From positions 1-34,773 of IMG/VR virus record IMGVR_UViG_3300006033_000068: a stretch of DNA of 34,773 bases; one strand, given 5' to 3'. Numbering within the stretch: position 1 is the first letter of the stretch; each line of letters begins with the position of its first letter. The position numbers and the translations under genes were made by a program. The notes under the pieces are model-generated. The model did not search any database, was not told the DNA's origin, and worked only from the letters and a program-made list of their open reading frames with translations. Origin of the DNA: a virus. Positions 28,349-34,773 of this stretch are shown here, one piece after another.

Positions 28349-30052
28349 ATGCACGCCCAGACTCCGCCTGTAGAGACGCAGCCCGTCGTCACCCTCGAAC
28401 TGCTCCAGCGCATCGCGCCTTCCGAAAAGCTGCTGCGCGCCATACAAGCCGGCGGCTGGACCAACCTCGCCCAACTGGCCGAACAAGCCGACCGACCGCG
28501 CGGCAACTTGGCCCGCGATCTTGGTCGCCTGGAAGAGGCGGGCCTCGTCGATCATGCCGCCGGCAAGGACAAGCCCGCCCTGACCGCCGAGGCGGTCGCC
28601 GGTCTGGCCGCCGCCGACCGCGCGACGAATCCAGTTCGCGGCGAAGGCCGGATCTGGATCCACGGCGACCTGACGCCCAACCCGGATCAGCCGCGCAAGG
28701 TGTTCAAGGATGAGGATATCGCCGAACTGGCGGCGTCCATCCTGTCGGGCGAGCAGCTCCAGAACCTTCTGGCTCGCCCCAACCCGCGCCAGCCCGGCCC
28801 GGAACTGCAGATCGTTGGCGGCGAGCGGCGCTGGCGCGCCATGGGTCTGCTGATCGCGCGGGGGGATTGGCCTGCTGACCATCCGATTGAGGTCAAGGTC
28901 CGCGACCTGACCGACGCCCAGGTCGACAGCCTGGCGCTCGTCGAGAACATGCAACGCGCCAACCTGACGCTGATGGAAGAGGCCCGCGCCTTCGTTCGCC
29001 TCAGCAAGGTTCACGGCTGGACCACGGCCGAAATCGCCAAGGCGATCGATAAGGACGCCCGCGTGGTTCAACTGCGCATCAACCTGCTGGAGCTGAACGG
29101 CGGCCTGACCGAGGAAGAACAGGCCCAGCTCGACGCAGGCGAGATCACCTATACCAAGGCCCTGGACCTGCTGCGCAACCGGCCCAAGCCGCTGGAGCTG
29201 CGGCCCCTGCAGGCCCTGATCCTCGCCGAGGTCCTCGACGCCGCCGCTGGCGACTCCGCACCCGCTTACTTCCGCAAGGCCGAGTGCGCACCCGACGCCG
29301 CCACGTCGAGCCACACCGCCGACTATCTTTCGACGGCTGGCTTCCTGGTCTTCGAAGGCCCCGACCATTTCACCGGGGGCTTTACGGCTCGCTTCGCCGA
29401 TTTCCAGATCTTCGATCGCTTCGTTGATCAATACCCTGGCCTGGCCTCAACCGACCGTTCGTCCACGCTGTTGAGCATCCGCGCGACCGCGCTGGACGCC
29501 GACGAGGCGGAGCGCCTGGACAGCGAGGGCAGCTATGACACGCCTTGGCTCAACGGCCCCTTCGAGCTGACCGAGGAAGGCAAGGCCATCGTCGAACAGC
29601 GCCGCCAGGAACAGGCGGAGAATGCCGTTAAGGTCGCCGAGAGCGACGCCCAGCGCGCCCTGCGCATGCGCCGCCTCTCGGAAGCCGACGCCCGCTCGAC
29701 CGACATGCTCGCCGCCATGGCCAAGCCCCGCGTCGGTGCCGCGATCGACGGGTTCAGTGACGTGCTGGACGCCGCCGAAGCGCCGCTGCCGTGGTCGGTC
29801 GGCCAGGTCGATGGCTGGACAAGGATCATCGACGCCACCGGCAAGCCCGTCGAGTTCCCCACCTATGCCGGGTCTCCGGCTGTGTCGATCCGCCTCAAGC
29901 TGGTCATGGCCGCCGTCAACGCCGCCGCCGGCCATGCGCCCGTGATGGTCGAGACCACGGCCGAGCCGGAAGGCGACGCCGAGGACGACGACGAAGAAAC
30001 AGCCGAGGAGGGCGACGACGCCCCCCCCCTGACGACCTCGAAACCCGCATAG
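28349..30052 (+). CDS. ParB-like protein with N-terminal winged helix; ParA absent
   Basis: This 567-residue protein starts at ATG 28349. An N-terminal winged-helix-like unit (~15-80, LLRAIQAGGWTNLAQLAEQA) precedes a ParB core. The core has NPDQPRK (111-117), then the CTP-binding GERRWRA (158-164), and VENMQRANLTLMEEARAF (198-215). An HTH-like unit with HGWTTAEIAKAIDKDARVVQ follows. The long C-terminal part is unknown and ends in an acidic tail (EGDAEDDDEETAEEGDD). ParB family proteins bind a palindrome and load as CTP-gated clamps. There is no ParA next to it. Its own gene contains a copy of the 15-bp palindrome. The tail reading depends on a C9 run; a longer product to 30117 is likely too. 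Confidence 0.8.
   Translation: MHAQTPPVETQPVVTLELLQRIAPSEKLLRAIQAGGWTNLAQLAEQADRPRGNLARDLGRLEEAGLVDHAAGKDKPALTAEAVAGLAAADRATNPVRGEGRIWIHGDLTPNPDQPRKVFKDEDIAELAASILSGEQLQNLLARPNPRQPGPELQIVGGERRWRAMGLLIARGDWPADHPIEVKVRDLTDAQVDSLALVENMQRANLTLMEEARAFVRLSKVHGWTTAEIAKAIDKDARVVQLRINLLELNGGLTEEEQAQLDAGEITYTKALDLLRNRPKPLELRPLQALILAEVLDAAAGDSAPAYFRKAECAPDAATSSHTADYLSTAGFLVFEGPDHFTGGFTARFADFQIFDRFVDQYPGLASTDRSSTLLSIRATALDADEAERLDSEGSYDTPWLNGPFELTEEGKAIVEQRRQEQAENAVKVAESDAQRALRMRRLSEADARSTDMLAAMAKPRVGAAIDGFSDVLDAAEAPLPWSVGQVDGWTRIIDATGKPVEFPTYAGSPAVSIRLKLVMAAVNAAAGHAPVMVETTAEPEGDAEDDDEETAEEGDDAPPLTTSKPA
28625..28639. repeat. 15-bp palindrome copy in the ParB-like gene (one mismatch)
   Basis: ACGAATCCAGTTCGC has one arm base changed. 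It lies between the winged-helix and ParB parts (residues ~92-97, ATNPVR). It holds GAATC and is about 2.7 kb from the two copies near the second promoter. Confidence 0.75.
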
Positions 30053-30117
30053 CCGCCGCCGTCCAGACGTCCGGCCTGCCCGAGCACGTCGTCCGCAGAT
30101 CCTTCGAGAAAACCTGA
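30021..30117 (+). other. C9 run and hidden C-terminus of the ParB-like gene
   Basis: Nine cytosines (30021-30029) lie near the end of the gene. In the 0-frame the protein ends PPLTTSKPA at 30052. With a -1 slip, or one added C, it continues as PDDLETRIAAAVQTSGL, then PEHVVRRSFEKT, to TGA 30115-30117 (589 residues in all), in TGATG overlap with the next frame. That tail is far more protein-like. Confidence 0.6.
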
Positions 30118-30260
30118 TGCTCTTTCACACACCCCACCCGGAACGCATGCGCCAGTCGGTCGCCGATCGGCCGATCGCAGCCAGCCCGTTTCAGCCGTCC
30201 GCACCGTGCTTCTACGGCGCGGCCTTCCTCGACCTTCTTTTCCAGCCACCGGAGCCCGTC

Positions 30261-30587
30261 ATGCCCGAACACGCCCGCTTCGCCCTGATCGAGCGACCCG
30301 CCGAACCGGCCTGCAAGCCCAAGGTCTACAGCGCGGCCGATGACCTCGCCCGCGCCATCCACACCCGCCGCGCCGGCCGTCCGATCTATCTGCTGAACGC
30401 CGCGCTCAAGATGGCCGACGAGACGACCGCCCGTCGCGGCGTTTCCATCTGGGCGATCAACGTCGGCGACGACCAGCCCGGTGACTATCTCGGATGGGCC
30501 TTCATCGGCGGCCTTCAGCGCCGCGAACTGTCGGAACTGCTGGAGCGGGTCGAACCCAGCGCGCCGCAGCACGCCGAGGCGGCCTGA
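30261..30587 (+). CDS. Small phage protein, unknown
   Basis: The start ATG 30261 (MPEHARFAL) has GGAG six bases upstream; ATG 30117 in the same frame is an alternative that fits the TGATG overlap and would add 48 residues. The 108-residue form has KVYSAADDLARAIHTRRAGR, then PIYLLNAALKMADETTARRG and a closing acidic helix. It resembles small DNA-handling proteins but I cannot name the family. It precedes the exoribonuclease-like gene by two bases. Confidence 0.65.
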   Translation: MPEHARFALIERPAEPACKPKVYSAADDLARAIHTRRAGRPIYLLNAALKMADETTARRGVSIWAINVGDDQPGDYLGWAFIGGLQRRELSELLERVEPSAPQHAEAA

Positions 30588-30589
30588 TC

Positions 30590-31309
30590 ATGGTCGCAGA
30601 AGTCCACACCCTGGCGGCCGTCCGCGCTCTGCTGGACGGCTCCTATCGGGGCGAGCTGCGGCTACAGGCCGAACTCGCCCTTGCCCCGTTCCCGTGCCTG
30701 ATGGCCGACATTGAGACCTTGTCGCTCCACAGCGGCGAGGCCTTCATGCTCAGCGTCGGCCTGATCCCGTTCCGCCTGACGCCGAACAGGCCGCTGCTGG
30801 GTTCGCCGACCCTGCTGGTCTTCGACGTCATGGAACAACTTCTGTCGCCCAGGCGGATCGACGAGGGCACACGCAAGTTCTGGCGAGACCAGCCGGCCAA
30901 GGCCCAAGCCCATTTCCGCGACCCGGCCTATGTCGGCTTCGGCGGCGTGCGCCCACAAGCCTGCACACTGGCCGGGCTCGCCCCCGCAGTGGCTCAAGCC
31001 ATGACCGCGTGCGACCCCAAGGCCGAGGTCTATTCGCAAGGGATCGCCTTCGATCTGTCGAACCTCGCGGCTGCCATGAGCGATCAGGGCCACAAGGCCC
31101 CATGGCAGTATTGGGCCGCCACTGACGCCCGAACCCTACGTCGCAAGCTCCCTAAGCGGCGCACGTCGCCCAAGCTGGACGTACCCGGCGCCCCGCACGA
31201 CCCGGTGTTCGACTGCGTCAAACAGATCTGGGGCCTTTGGGAGGTCGCCACCGACGAAATGCTCGGCCTGGAGACCCTGCCGAACATTTACGCGAACAGG
31301 GCGGGCTGA
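30590..31309 (+). CDS. 3'-5' exoribonuclease-like protein (Rv2179c type, DEDDh)
   Basis: The start is ATG 30590, two bases after the previous stop; the longer frame upstream overlaps it. The 239-residue product has the RNase H-fold exonuclease set: Asp40 and Glu42 in MADIETLSLHSGEAF, Asp155 in GIAFDLSNLAAAM, YWAATDARTL with Asp179, and His203-x4-Asp208 in APHDPVFD. That gives a DEDDh pattern, as in Rv2179c-like enzymes, which are common in phages. It probably trims RNA or single-strand DNA using two metal ions. Substrate is not shown. Confidence 0.82.
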   Translation: MVAEVHTLAAVRALLDGSYRGELRLQAELALAPFPCLMADIETLSLHSGEAFMLSVGLIPFRLTPNRPLLGSPTLLVFDVMEQLLSPRRIDEGTRKFWRDQPAKAQAHFRDPAYVGFGGVRPQACTLAGLAPAVAQAMTACDPKAEVYSQGIAFDLSNLAAAMSDQGHKAPWQYWAATDARTLRRKLPKRRTSPKLDVPGAPHDPVFDCVKQIWGLWEVATDEMLGLETLPNIYANRAG

Positions 31310-31312
31310 CCG

Positions 31313-31573
31313 ATGGCCAGCCGCCGCAATACTGGCGTCGTCTCAGGCCGTCCGTACATGGGCGGAGGCCATTTCACCACGGGATGCTGGCGCGCCGATC
31401 GCCCCACGGGAACGGTCGCAGTCCCCGAAGGCCCGACCGAGCCGCGCCCCACTCTCGACGCCGAGCTGACCGTGAGCGCCACGGACACCCGCCGCCGCGA
31501 CCTTCGCACCGCCGCCAACCTCGCCGCCCGCGAGGACGCCCTGAAACCCCGCCGCTGGAGTCCGCAGTCATGA
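31313..31573 (+). CDS. Small basic protein, unknown
   Basis: This 86-residue ORF starts at ATG 31313, three bases after the exonuclease stop, and overlaps the next gene as ATGA. It starts with SRRNTGVVSGRPYMGGGHF and has a single Cys. The C-terminal half is basic and helical (RRRDLRTAANLAAREDAL). No family is recognised. It is probably a DNA- or RNA-associated accessory protein, but that is a guess from charge. Confidence 0.55.
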   Translation: MASRRNTGVVSGRPYMGGGHFTTGCWRADRPTGTVAVPEGPTEPRPTLDAELTVSATDTRRRDLRTAANLAAREDALKPRRWSPQS

Positions 31574-32007
31574 CTGACGTTCAGATCGCCTTTGGCTTTG
31601 GCCTGCTGGCCGGCATGTTCCTGATCGCGCTGGCGCTGTTCGTGTCCGAGGTGCGCAACGCTCCGGTCGTCGAGACCATGAGCCCGCACACCTATCAGGC
31701 CATCGTCGAGATCACCGCCGAACGGTCGCGTCAGGTGGTCGAGGAAGGTTTCACGGCTGACCGGGACGATCAGTACACGCGGGGGGAACTGTCGCGCGCG
31801 GCGCTGTCATATGCCGATTTCGCGGCGTCGCTGATCTCCAGCCGGTTCGACACGAATTTCAGCACCCCGCCCGCCGCTTGGCCATGGGCCATCAAGTGGT
31901 GGAAGGTCGACAGCCCCCGCCGCTGCCTGATCAAGGCCGCCGCCCTGATCGTCGCGGAAGTCGAGCGTCTCGACCGCGCCTCCGAGCGCCAAGGCGGTGC
32001 AACATGA
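31570..32007 (+). CDS. Membrane-anchored phage protein with conserved WPW domain
   Basis: The start ATG 31570 overlaps the preceding stop (ATGA). The 145-residue product has one N-terminal membrane helix (FGFGLLAGMFLIALALFV, ~8-25). A widespread but unnamed phage domain follows: AIVEITAERSRQVVEEGFTA, DDQYTRGELSRAALSYADFA, WPWAIKWWKVDSPRRCLIKA and VAEVERLDRA. The domain usually occurs without a membrane helix, so the anchor is unusual. The function is unknown. Confidence 0.7.
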   Translation: MTDVQIAFGFGLLAGMFLIALALFVSEVRNAPVVETMSPHTYQAIVEITAERSRQVVEEGFTADRDDQYTRGELSRAALSYADFAASLISSRFDTNFSTPPAAWPWAIKWWKVDSPRRCLIKAAALIVAEVERLDRASERQGGAT

Positions 32008-32507
32008 CTACGCCCCAACCCACCGTTATCGGCGTCGACCTATCCAGCAAACCAGACACGACCAGCGTATCTCTACACCTGGCCGGCAGGACCTACCCAG
32101 CCGTGGCGCTGTCGATCCAGCAGCCTTGGGCTTGGCTGATCGTCAACGGCTTCAAGAATATCGAGAACCGGAGTTGGCGGACCAAGCGACGCGGCCCGGT
32201 GTTCATTCACACGGGCCGCAAGATCGACCGCGCGGCTCACGACCTAGTCAGAGTGGGCATTCACCCCGTGACGGGCGAACGGTCTCTTGAGGGAAACAAC
32301 TATCCAGCCACCTGGAACGAGGCCGTTCCCACCGGCGGGATCGTCGGCTTCGCGGTGATTTCCGACTGTGTAGACCATCACGCCTCGCCTTGGTTCGTCG
32401 GCGACTTCGGCTTCGTCCTGACACACGCCACCCCGATCGAGTTCATGCCGTGCAAGGGCGCGCTCGGGTTCTTTAGGCCGCAGTTCGGCAGCGCCCCGAA
32501 TGTCTGA
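32004..32507 (+). CDS. ASCH / PUA-like domain protein
   Basis: The start ATG 32004 overlaps the previous stop (ATGA). The 167-residue product has the ASCH signature: ALSIQQPWAWLIVNGFKNIE, NRSWRTKRRGPVFIHTGRK (~45-72), then GGIVGFAVISDCV and KGALGFFRPQF at the end. ASCH domains bind RNA or modified nucleotides, and some hydrolyse N4-acetylcytidine. In phages they are common, without a settled role. The first ~30 residues (VIGVDLSSKPDTTSVSL) look like an added strand. They could be a bit of an RNase H-like fold. Confidence 0.85.
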   Translation: MTTPQPTVIGVDLSSKPDTTSVSLHLAGRTYPAVALSIQQPWAWLIVNGFKNIENRSWRTKRRGPVFIHTGRKIDRAAHDLVRVGIHPVTGERSLEGNNYPATWNEAVPTGGIVGFAVISDCVDHHASPWFVGDFGFVLTHATPIEFMPCKGALGFFRPQFGSAPNV

Positions 32508-32946
32508 TCTTAAGCCTTGCCCGTTCTGCGGCTCCAGCGATGTCGGGCGCGTTCAGCGCGATCCTGTCCCGCTCCGCTGGCTTGGCGTAGCCTGCAACAG
32601 CTGTGGAGCGCAAAGCCGGCTTTCCGCCCATCAGGATCGCGCCGACGCTGCCTGGAACCGCCGCGCGCTCGTACCGGCTAAACGCTACAGCGAGACCACG
32701 CCTCCAAGCTCGTTTGAGAAAAACGAGCTGGCTCAACATTTCTTCTTTCTCGACACGCTCAGGTGCGATCTGCCGCCATCGCAGCGCGATCTCTCAGAGG
32801 CATTGCGCCGAGCCAGGGGCCTGACCGAACTTGCGGCACAAGATGTAGCGGTGATGTGGACGGCCTCACGCTCTGCAAGTGATCCAGAAGCCCGCGCGGA
32901 GCTGGCCCTTTTGACAGCCGGAGCGGCCAATGCCGATCCGGCCTGA
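32500..32946 (+). CDS. Lar-like restriction alleviation protein, extended
   Basis: This 148-residue protein starts at ATG 32500 (8-base overlap with the ASCH gene). The N-terminal ~58 residues match Lar: CPFCGS (7-12), CNSCGA (32-37) and AAWNRRAL (50-57), with four Cys for one zinc. Lar from Rac modifies type I restriction in E. coli, protecting unmodified DNA. The C-terminal ~85 residues are an extra helical part (FFFLDTLRCDLPPSQRDLSE, ALRRARGLTELAAQDVAVMW) that Lar does not have. Name by similarity; the activity is inference. Confidence 0.75.
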   Translation: MSDLKPCPFCGSSDVGRVQRDPVPLRWLGVACNSCGAQSRLSAHQDRADAAWNRRALVPAKRYSETTPPSSFEKNELAQHFFFLDTLRCDLPPSQRDLSEALRRARGLTELAAQDVAVMWTASRSASDPEARAELALLTAGAANADPA

Positions 32947-33283
32947 GAACCGCGCCCGCTATCCGGCCGATTGGAAGGCCATCAGCGTCGAGGTGAAACT
33001 CCGCGCGGGGCTGCGCTGCGAGGGCTCGCCAGCCTATCCCGACTGCCGGGCATGGGACCGCGAAGAACATCCCGTCACGGGTAGCCACGTCATCCTGACC
33101 GTGGCCCACCTAGACCACCAACCGGAGAACGTCGGCACGCCTGGCGACCGACCCAACCTCAAGGCTTGGTGCCAGCGCTGCCACCTTACCTATGACGCCC
33201 AGCACCATGCGGCCACCGCACGCGAGACGCGGCGCCGCCGCGCTGCGACTGCAGACCTGTTCGAGGCACTGCCCGATGTCTAG
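32930..33283 (+). CDS. HNH-type zinc protein, second copy in the phage
   Basis: This 117-residue protein starts at ATG 32930 (17-base overlap). The ligands are Cys30 and Cys39, VAHLDHQPEN (His60, His63), and CQRCHLTYD (Cys81, Cys84, His85), with further His92-93. The start MPIRPENRARYPADWKAIS is highly typical of a phage HNH family. It may be a nicking or structure-specific nuclease in early DNA metabolism, unlike the packaging-type HNH at 16896. The C-terminal helix is Arg-rich. Confidence 0.8.
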   Translation: MPIRPENRARYPADWKAISVEVKLRAGLRCEGSPAYPDCRAWDREEHPVTGSHVILTVAHLDHQPENVGTPGDRPNLKAWCQRCHLTYDAQHHAATARETRRRRAATADLFEALPDV

Positions 33284-33506
33284 AGGCCCCGCCGTCCGTC
33301 AGGCTGACATTGACCGTGTCCTGAAATCGCTCGCGAACAACGGCCTGGCCGCCGCGTCGATCACCGTCCGCGCGGGCGGGGAAGTGGTCATTACGCCCGG
33401 CCCCTTGACGCCCGCCGCCACGCCGGGCGAGCCTCCCGCGCCGGTCGATGAACTGGACGCCTTCAGAGCGAGAAAGAATGCCCGTCGTGCGGCTCAAAGG
33501 TCTTAA
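33276..33506 (+). CDS. Small protein before the integrase (excisionase position)
   Basis: The start ATG 33276 overlaps the HNH stop by 8 bases. The 76-residue product has an N-terminal helix (AVRQADIDRVLKSLANNGLA), a strand (ASITVRAGGEVVITPG), a Pro linker and a basic tail (ARKNARRAAQRS). It overlaps the integrase start by 29 bases. The place fits an excisionase, but the sequence lacks a clear winged-helix. I recall similar ORFs in front of other alphaproteobacterial phage integrases. Confidence 0.6.
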   Translation: MSRGPAVRQADIDRVLKSLANNGLAAASITVRAGGEVVITPGPLTPAATPGEPPAPVDELDAFRARKNARRAAQRS

Positions 33507-34626
33507 CCAGGTCAAGAAGCGCCTGAAGGACGGGACGGTCCGCGTCCATTGGTATGCGTGGAAGGGCGGCCCGAAGCTCGACGGCCAGCCCGGCACGCCC
33601 GAGTTCATGGATAGCTATAACCGAGCTGTCGCCACGCGCCGCAACCCGCAGAACGACACGCTCGCCGGCCTCGTGATCCGCTACAAGGCCTCGCCTGAAT
33701 TCGAACGCCTCGCGCCCAGCACCAAGGCCGAGTGGCGACGCTATCTCGATATGATCTCGGCCGACGTCGGCGCCGACGACATCGGCGCCCTGACACTCAA
33801 GATGCTCGACGATCGCCGCTGCCGCGCCGACATCATGGATTGGCGCAACCAGTGGGCATCGACGCCGCGCAAGGCCGACTTCGCCATGCAGGTGCTCTCG
33901 CGCACGCTGTCGTGGTCAGTGTCGAACGGGCTTCTGGCGATCAACGTCGCCGCCGGGGTCGAACAGCTTTATCAGAGCAACCGGGCCGACCAGATCTGGA
34001 CGCCCGAGGATCTCGCCGCCTGGACAAAGGCCGCGCCATCGCCCGAGGTTGACGTCATCGTGCGCCTGGCCTGCGTGACCGGCATGCGCCGCGAAGACCT
34101 CGTGAAGCTGTCATGGTCGCACGTCGGCGCGTTCGCCATCGTCATGAGCACCGGCAAGAGCCGGGGTCGCCTCACCGTGACCGTGCCACTGCTGCCCGAC
34201 ACCAAGGCGCTACTGCATGAGATCAAGACCCAGCAGGCCCGCCGCCACGCCGAATTGATCGAGATCGCCAAGCGCAAGAAACGACCGCCGCCGCCGGCCT
34301 GCCTCACCGTGCTGTCGAACACGCGGGGCAAGCCCTGGACAGCCAGCGGCTTGGAAGGCCAAGTCATCAAGACCAAGGCCGCAGCCGGGGTCGACAAGCA
34401 CCTGCACGACGCGCGCGGCACGTTCGCCACGCGGCTGCGGATGGGCGGGCTCACCGCCTCCGAAATCGCTGACATTGTGGGCTGGGAAGAGAAGCGGGTT
34501 GAACGTCTTCTGGCGACCTATGTCGACCGCGACAGCATCGTCAAAGCGCTCGCCGAGCGGATAAACCGGAACGAAGCGGGAGCGCCGGCTCCCAACTTTT
34601 TCCCAACTCTCTCAAACGACGACTGA
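33478..34626 (+). CDS. int: Tyrosine-type integrase
   Basis: The likely start is ATG 33478 (MPVVRLKGLNQV). The 382-residue product has an N-terminal arm and core-binding part (~55-160), then the catalytic domain with the residues Arg204 (TGMRRED), Lys227 (TGKSRG), His310-x-x-Arg313 (HDAR), Trp336 (VGWEE; His in many relatives) and the nucleophile Tyr348 (ATYVDRD). It ends 27 bases before the tRNA-Gly 3' end, on the opposite strand, which is the normal arrangement for a phage that integrates into the tRNA. It carries out integration and, with an excisionase, excision. Confidence 0.93.
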   Translation: MPVVRLKGLNQVKKRLKDGTVRVHWYAWKGGPKLDGQPGTPEFMDSYNRAVATRRNPQNDTLAGLVIRYKASPEFERLAPSTKAEWRRYLDMISADVGADDIGALTLKMLDDRRCRADIMDWRNQWASTPRKADFAMQVLSRTLSWSVSNGLLAINVAAGVEQLYQSNRADQIWTPEDLAAWTKAAPSPEVDVIVRLACVTGMRREDLVKLSWSHVGAFAIVMSTGKSRGRLTVTVPLLPDTKALLHEIKTQQARRHAELIEIAKRKKRPPPPACLTVLSNTRGKPWTASGLEGQVIKTKAAAGVDKHLHDARGTFATRLRMGGLTASEIADIVGWEEKRVERLLATYVDRDSIVKALAERINRNEAGAPAPNFFPTLSNDD

Positions 34627-34653
34627 GACAGCCGTCTGAAAGCCAGCAAACGC

Positions 34654-34695
34654 TGGAGCGGGCGATGGGAATCGAACCCACGACATTCTGCTTGG
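34654..34695. other. Likely attachment site in the tRNA 3' half
   Basis: The integrase ends 27 bases away and points at the tRNA 3' end. Tyrosine integrases of this kind usually recombine within the T arm or anticodon arm and restore the gene with an identical core. The exact core and its partner cannot be read here, because the other junction lies outside the window. Bases after 34728 should be host DNA. Confidence 0.6.
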
Positions 34696-34728
34696 GAAGC
34701 AGACGCTCTACCTCTGAGCTACGCCCGC
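34654..34728 (-). tRNA. tRNA-Gly (anticodon CCC)
   Basis: The 75 bases on the minus strand fold as a full cloverleaf. Acceptor arms GCGGGCG and CGCCCGC pair over seven bases, the D stem is GCTC/GAGC, the anticodon stem TCTGC/GCAGA closes the loop TTCCCAA (anticodon CCC), and the T arm GTGGG/CCCAT carries TTCGATT, with one G-U pair. A discriminator T and an encoded CCA follow. The CCA end faces the integrase. Confidence 0.95.
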
Positions 34729-34773
34729 GAGGCGTCTGGGTCGTCTAGCGGGTCTGGGCGGGGTTCTCAAGGG

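Noticed and set aside
27380-29431. A 683-codon open frame on the minus strand
   Set aside because: It lies antisense to the DUF2303 and ParB-like genes and crosses the terminator hairpins; its composition is that of a shadow frame.
28349-30052. Treating the element as a plasmid-like prophage because of ParB
   Set aside because: There is no ParA, no plasmid replication gene, and a tyrosine integrase abuts a tRNA gene, all of which point to an integrated phage.

Overview
The window is most of a temperate, tailed (siphovirus-type) prophage ending at a host tRNA-Gly gene. Base composition is high in GC. Genes are tightly coupled by ATGA, GTGA and TGATG overlaps. The DnaG-type primase lacks most zinc ligands in the way alphaproteobacterial DnaG does, and there is a GcrA-like DNA-binding protein. 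Together these suggest an alphaproteobacterial host, most likely Caulobacteraceae (Caulobacter, Phenylobacterium or Brevundimonas); the genus is inference.

Layout. (1) 1-17303, minus strand: the late operon. In transcription order: HNH endonuclease, small and large terminase, a small membrane protein, HK97-type portal, S49 prohead protease, major capsid protein, two unassigned head proteins, head-tail connector, head closure, gp10-like neck protein, tail terminator, tail tube, tail assembly chaperone with a -1 frameshift, tape measure, minor tail proteins, an NlpC/P60-like protein, and a gpJ-like tail-tip protein that runs off the left edge. (2) 17571-24807, minus strand: the early operon. 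It runs Cro-like regulator, CII-like regulator, several unknowns, GcrA-like protein, DNA methyltransferase, primase, a winged-helix replication protein with an iteron-like cluster inside its own gene, and last a NusG-like factor just ahead of the late genes. (3) 24808-24901: an immunity region with three copies of an ATTGCA-N3-TGCAAT operator between divergent cro-like and repressor genes. (4) 24902-25726, plus strand: the repressor, then a lipoprotein gene in the position lambda uses for rex. (5) 25776-25825: a second operator pair around a TTGACG promoter element, resembling lambda OL/PL. (6) 25856-34626, plus strand: a second early operon of very small genes, a DUF2303 protein, a ParB-like protein without ParA, a DEDDh exoribonuclease-like protein, ASCH, Lar-like and HNH proteins, and the integrase. 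(7) 34654-34728: tRNA-Gly(CCC), whose 3' end is the likely attachment site.

How it works together. The plan matches lambda while the parts differ. One repressor can control two divergent early operons through related operators. A lysogeny-expressed lipoprotein follows the repressor. A replication protein seems to carry its origin in its linker-coding DNA. A NusG paralogue stands where lambda has Q, followed by a 267-base leader with hairpins. The observations I rate highest are: a 15-bp palindrome (GCGAACTGGATTCGC) with six exact or one-mismatch copies; the NusG-like factor with its leader; a C9 tract in the ParB-like gene that hides a second C-terminus; the origin candidate; and the two-cluster operator system. 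No lysis genes, head-completion outlier or left attachment site are in the window; they should lie to the left.
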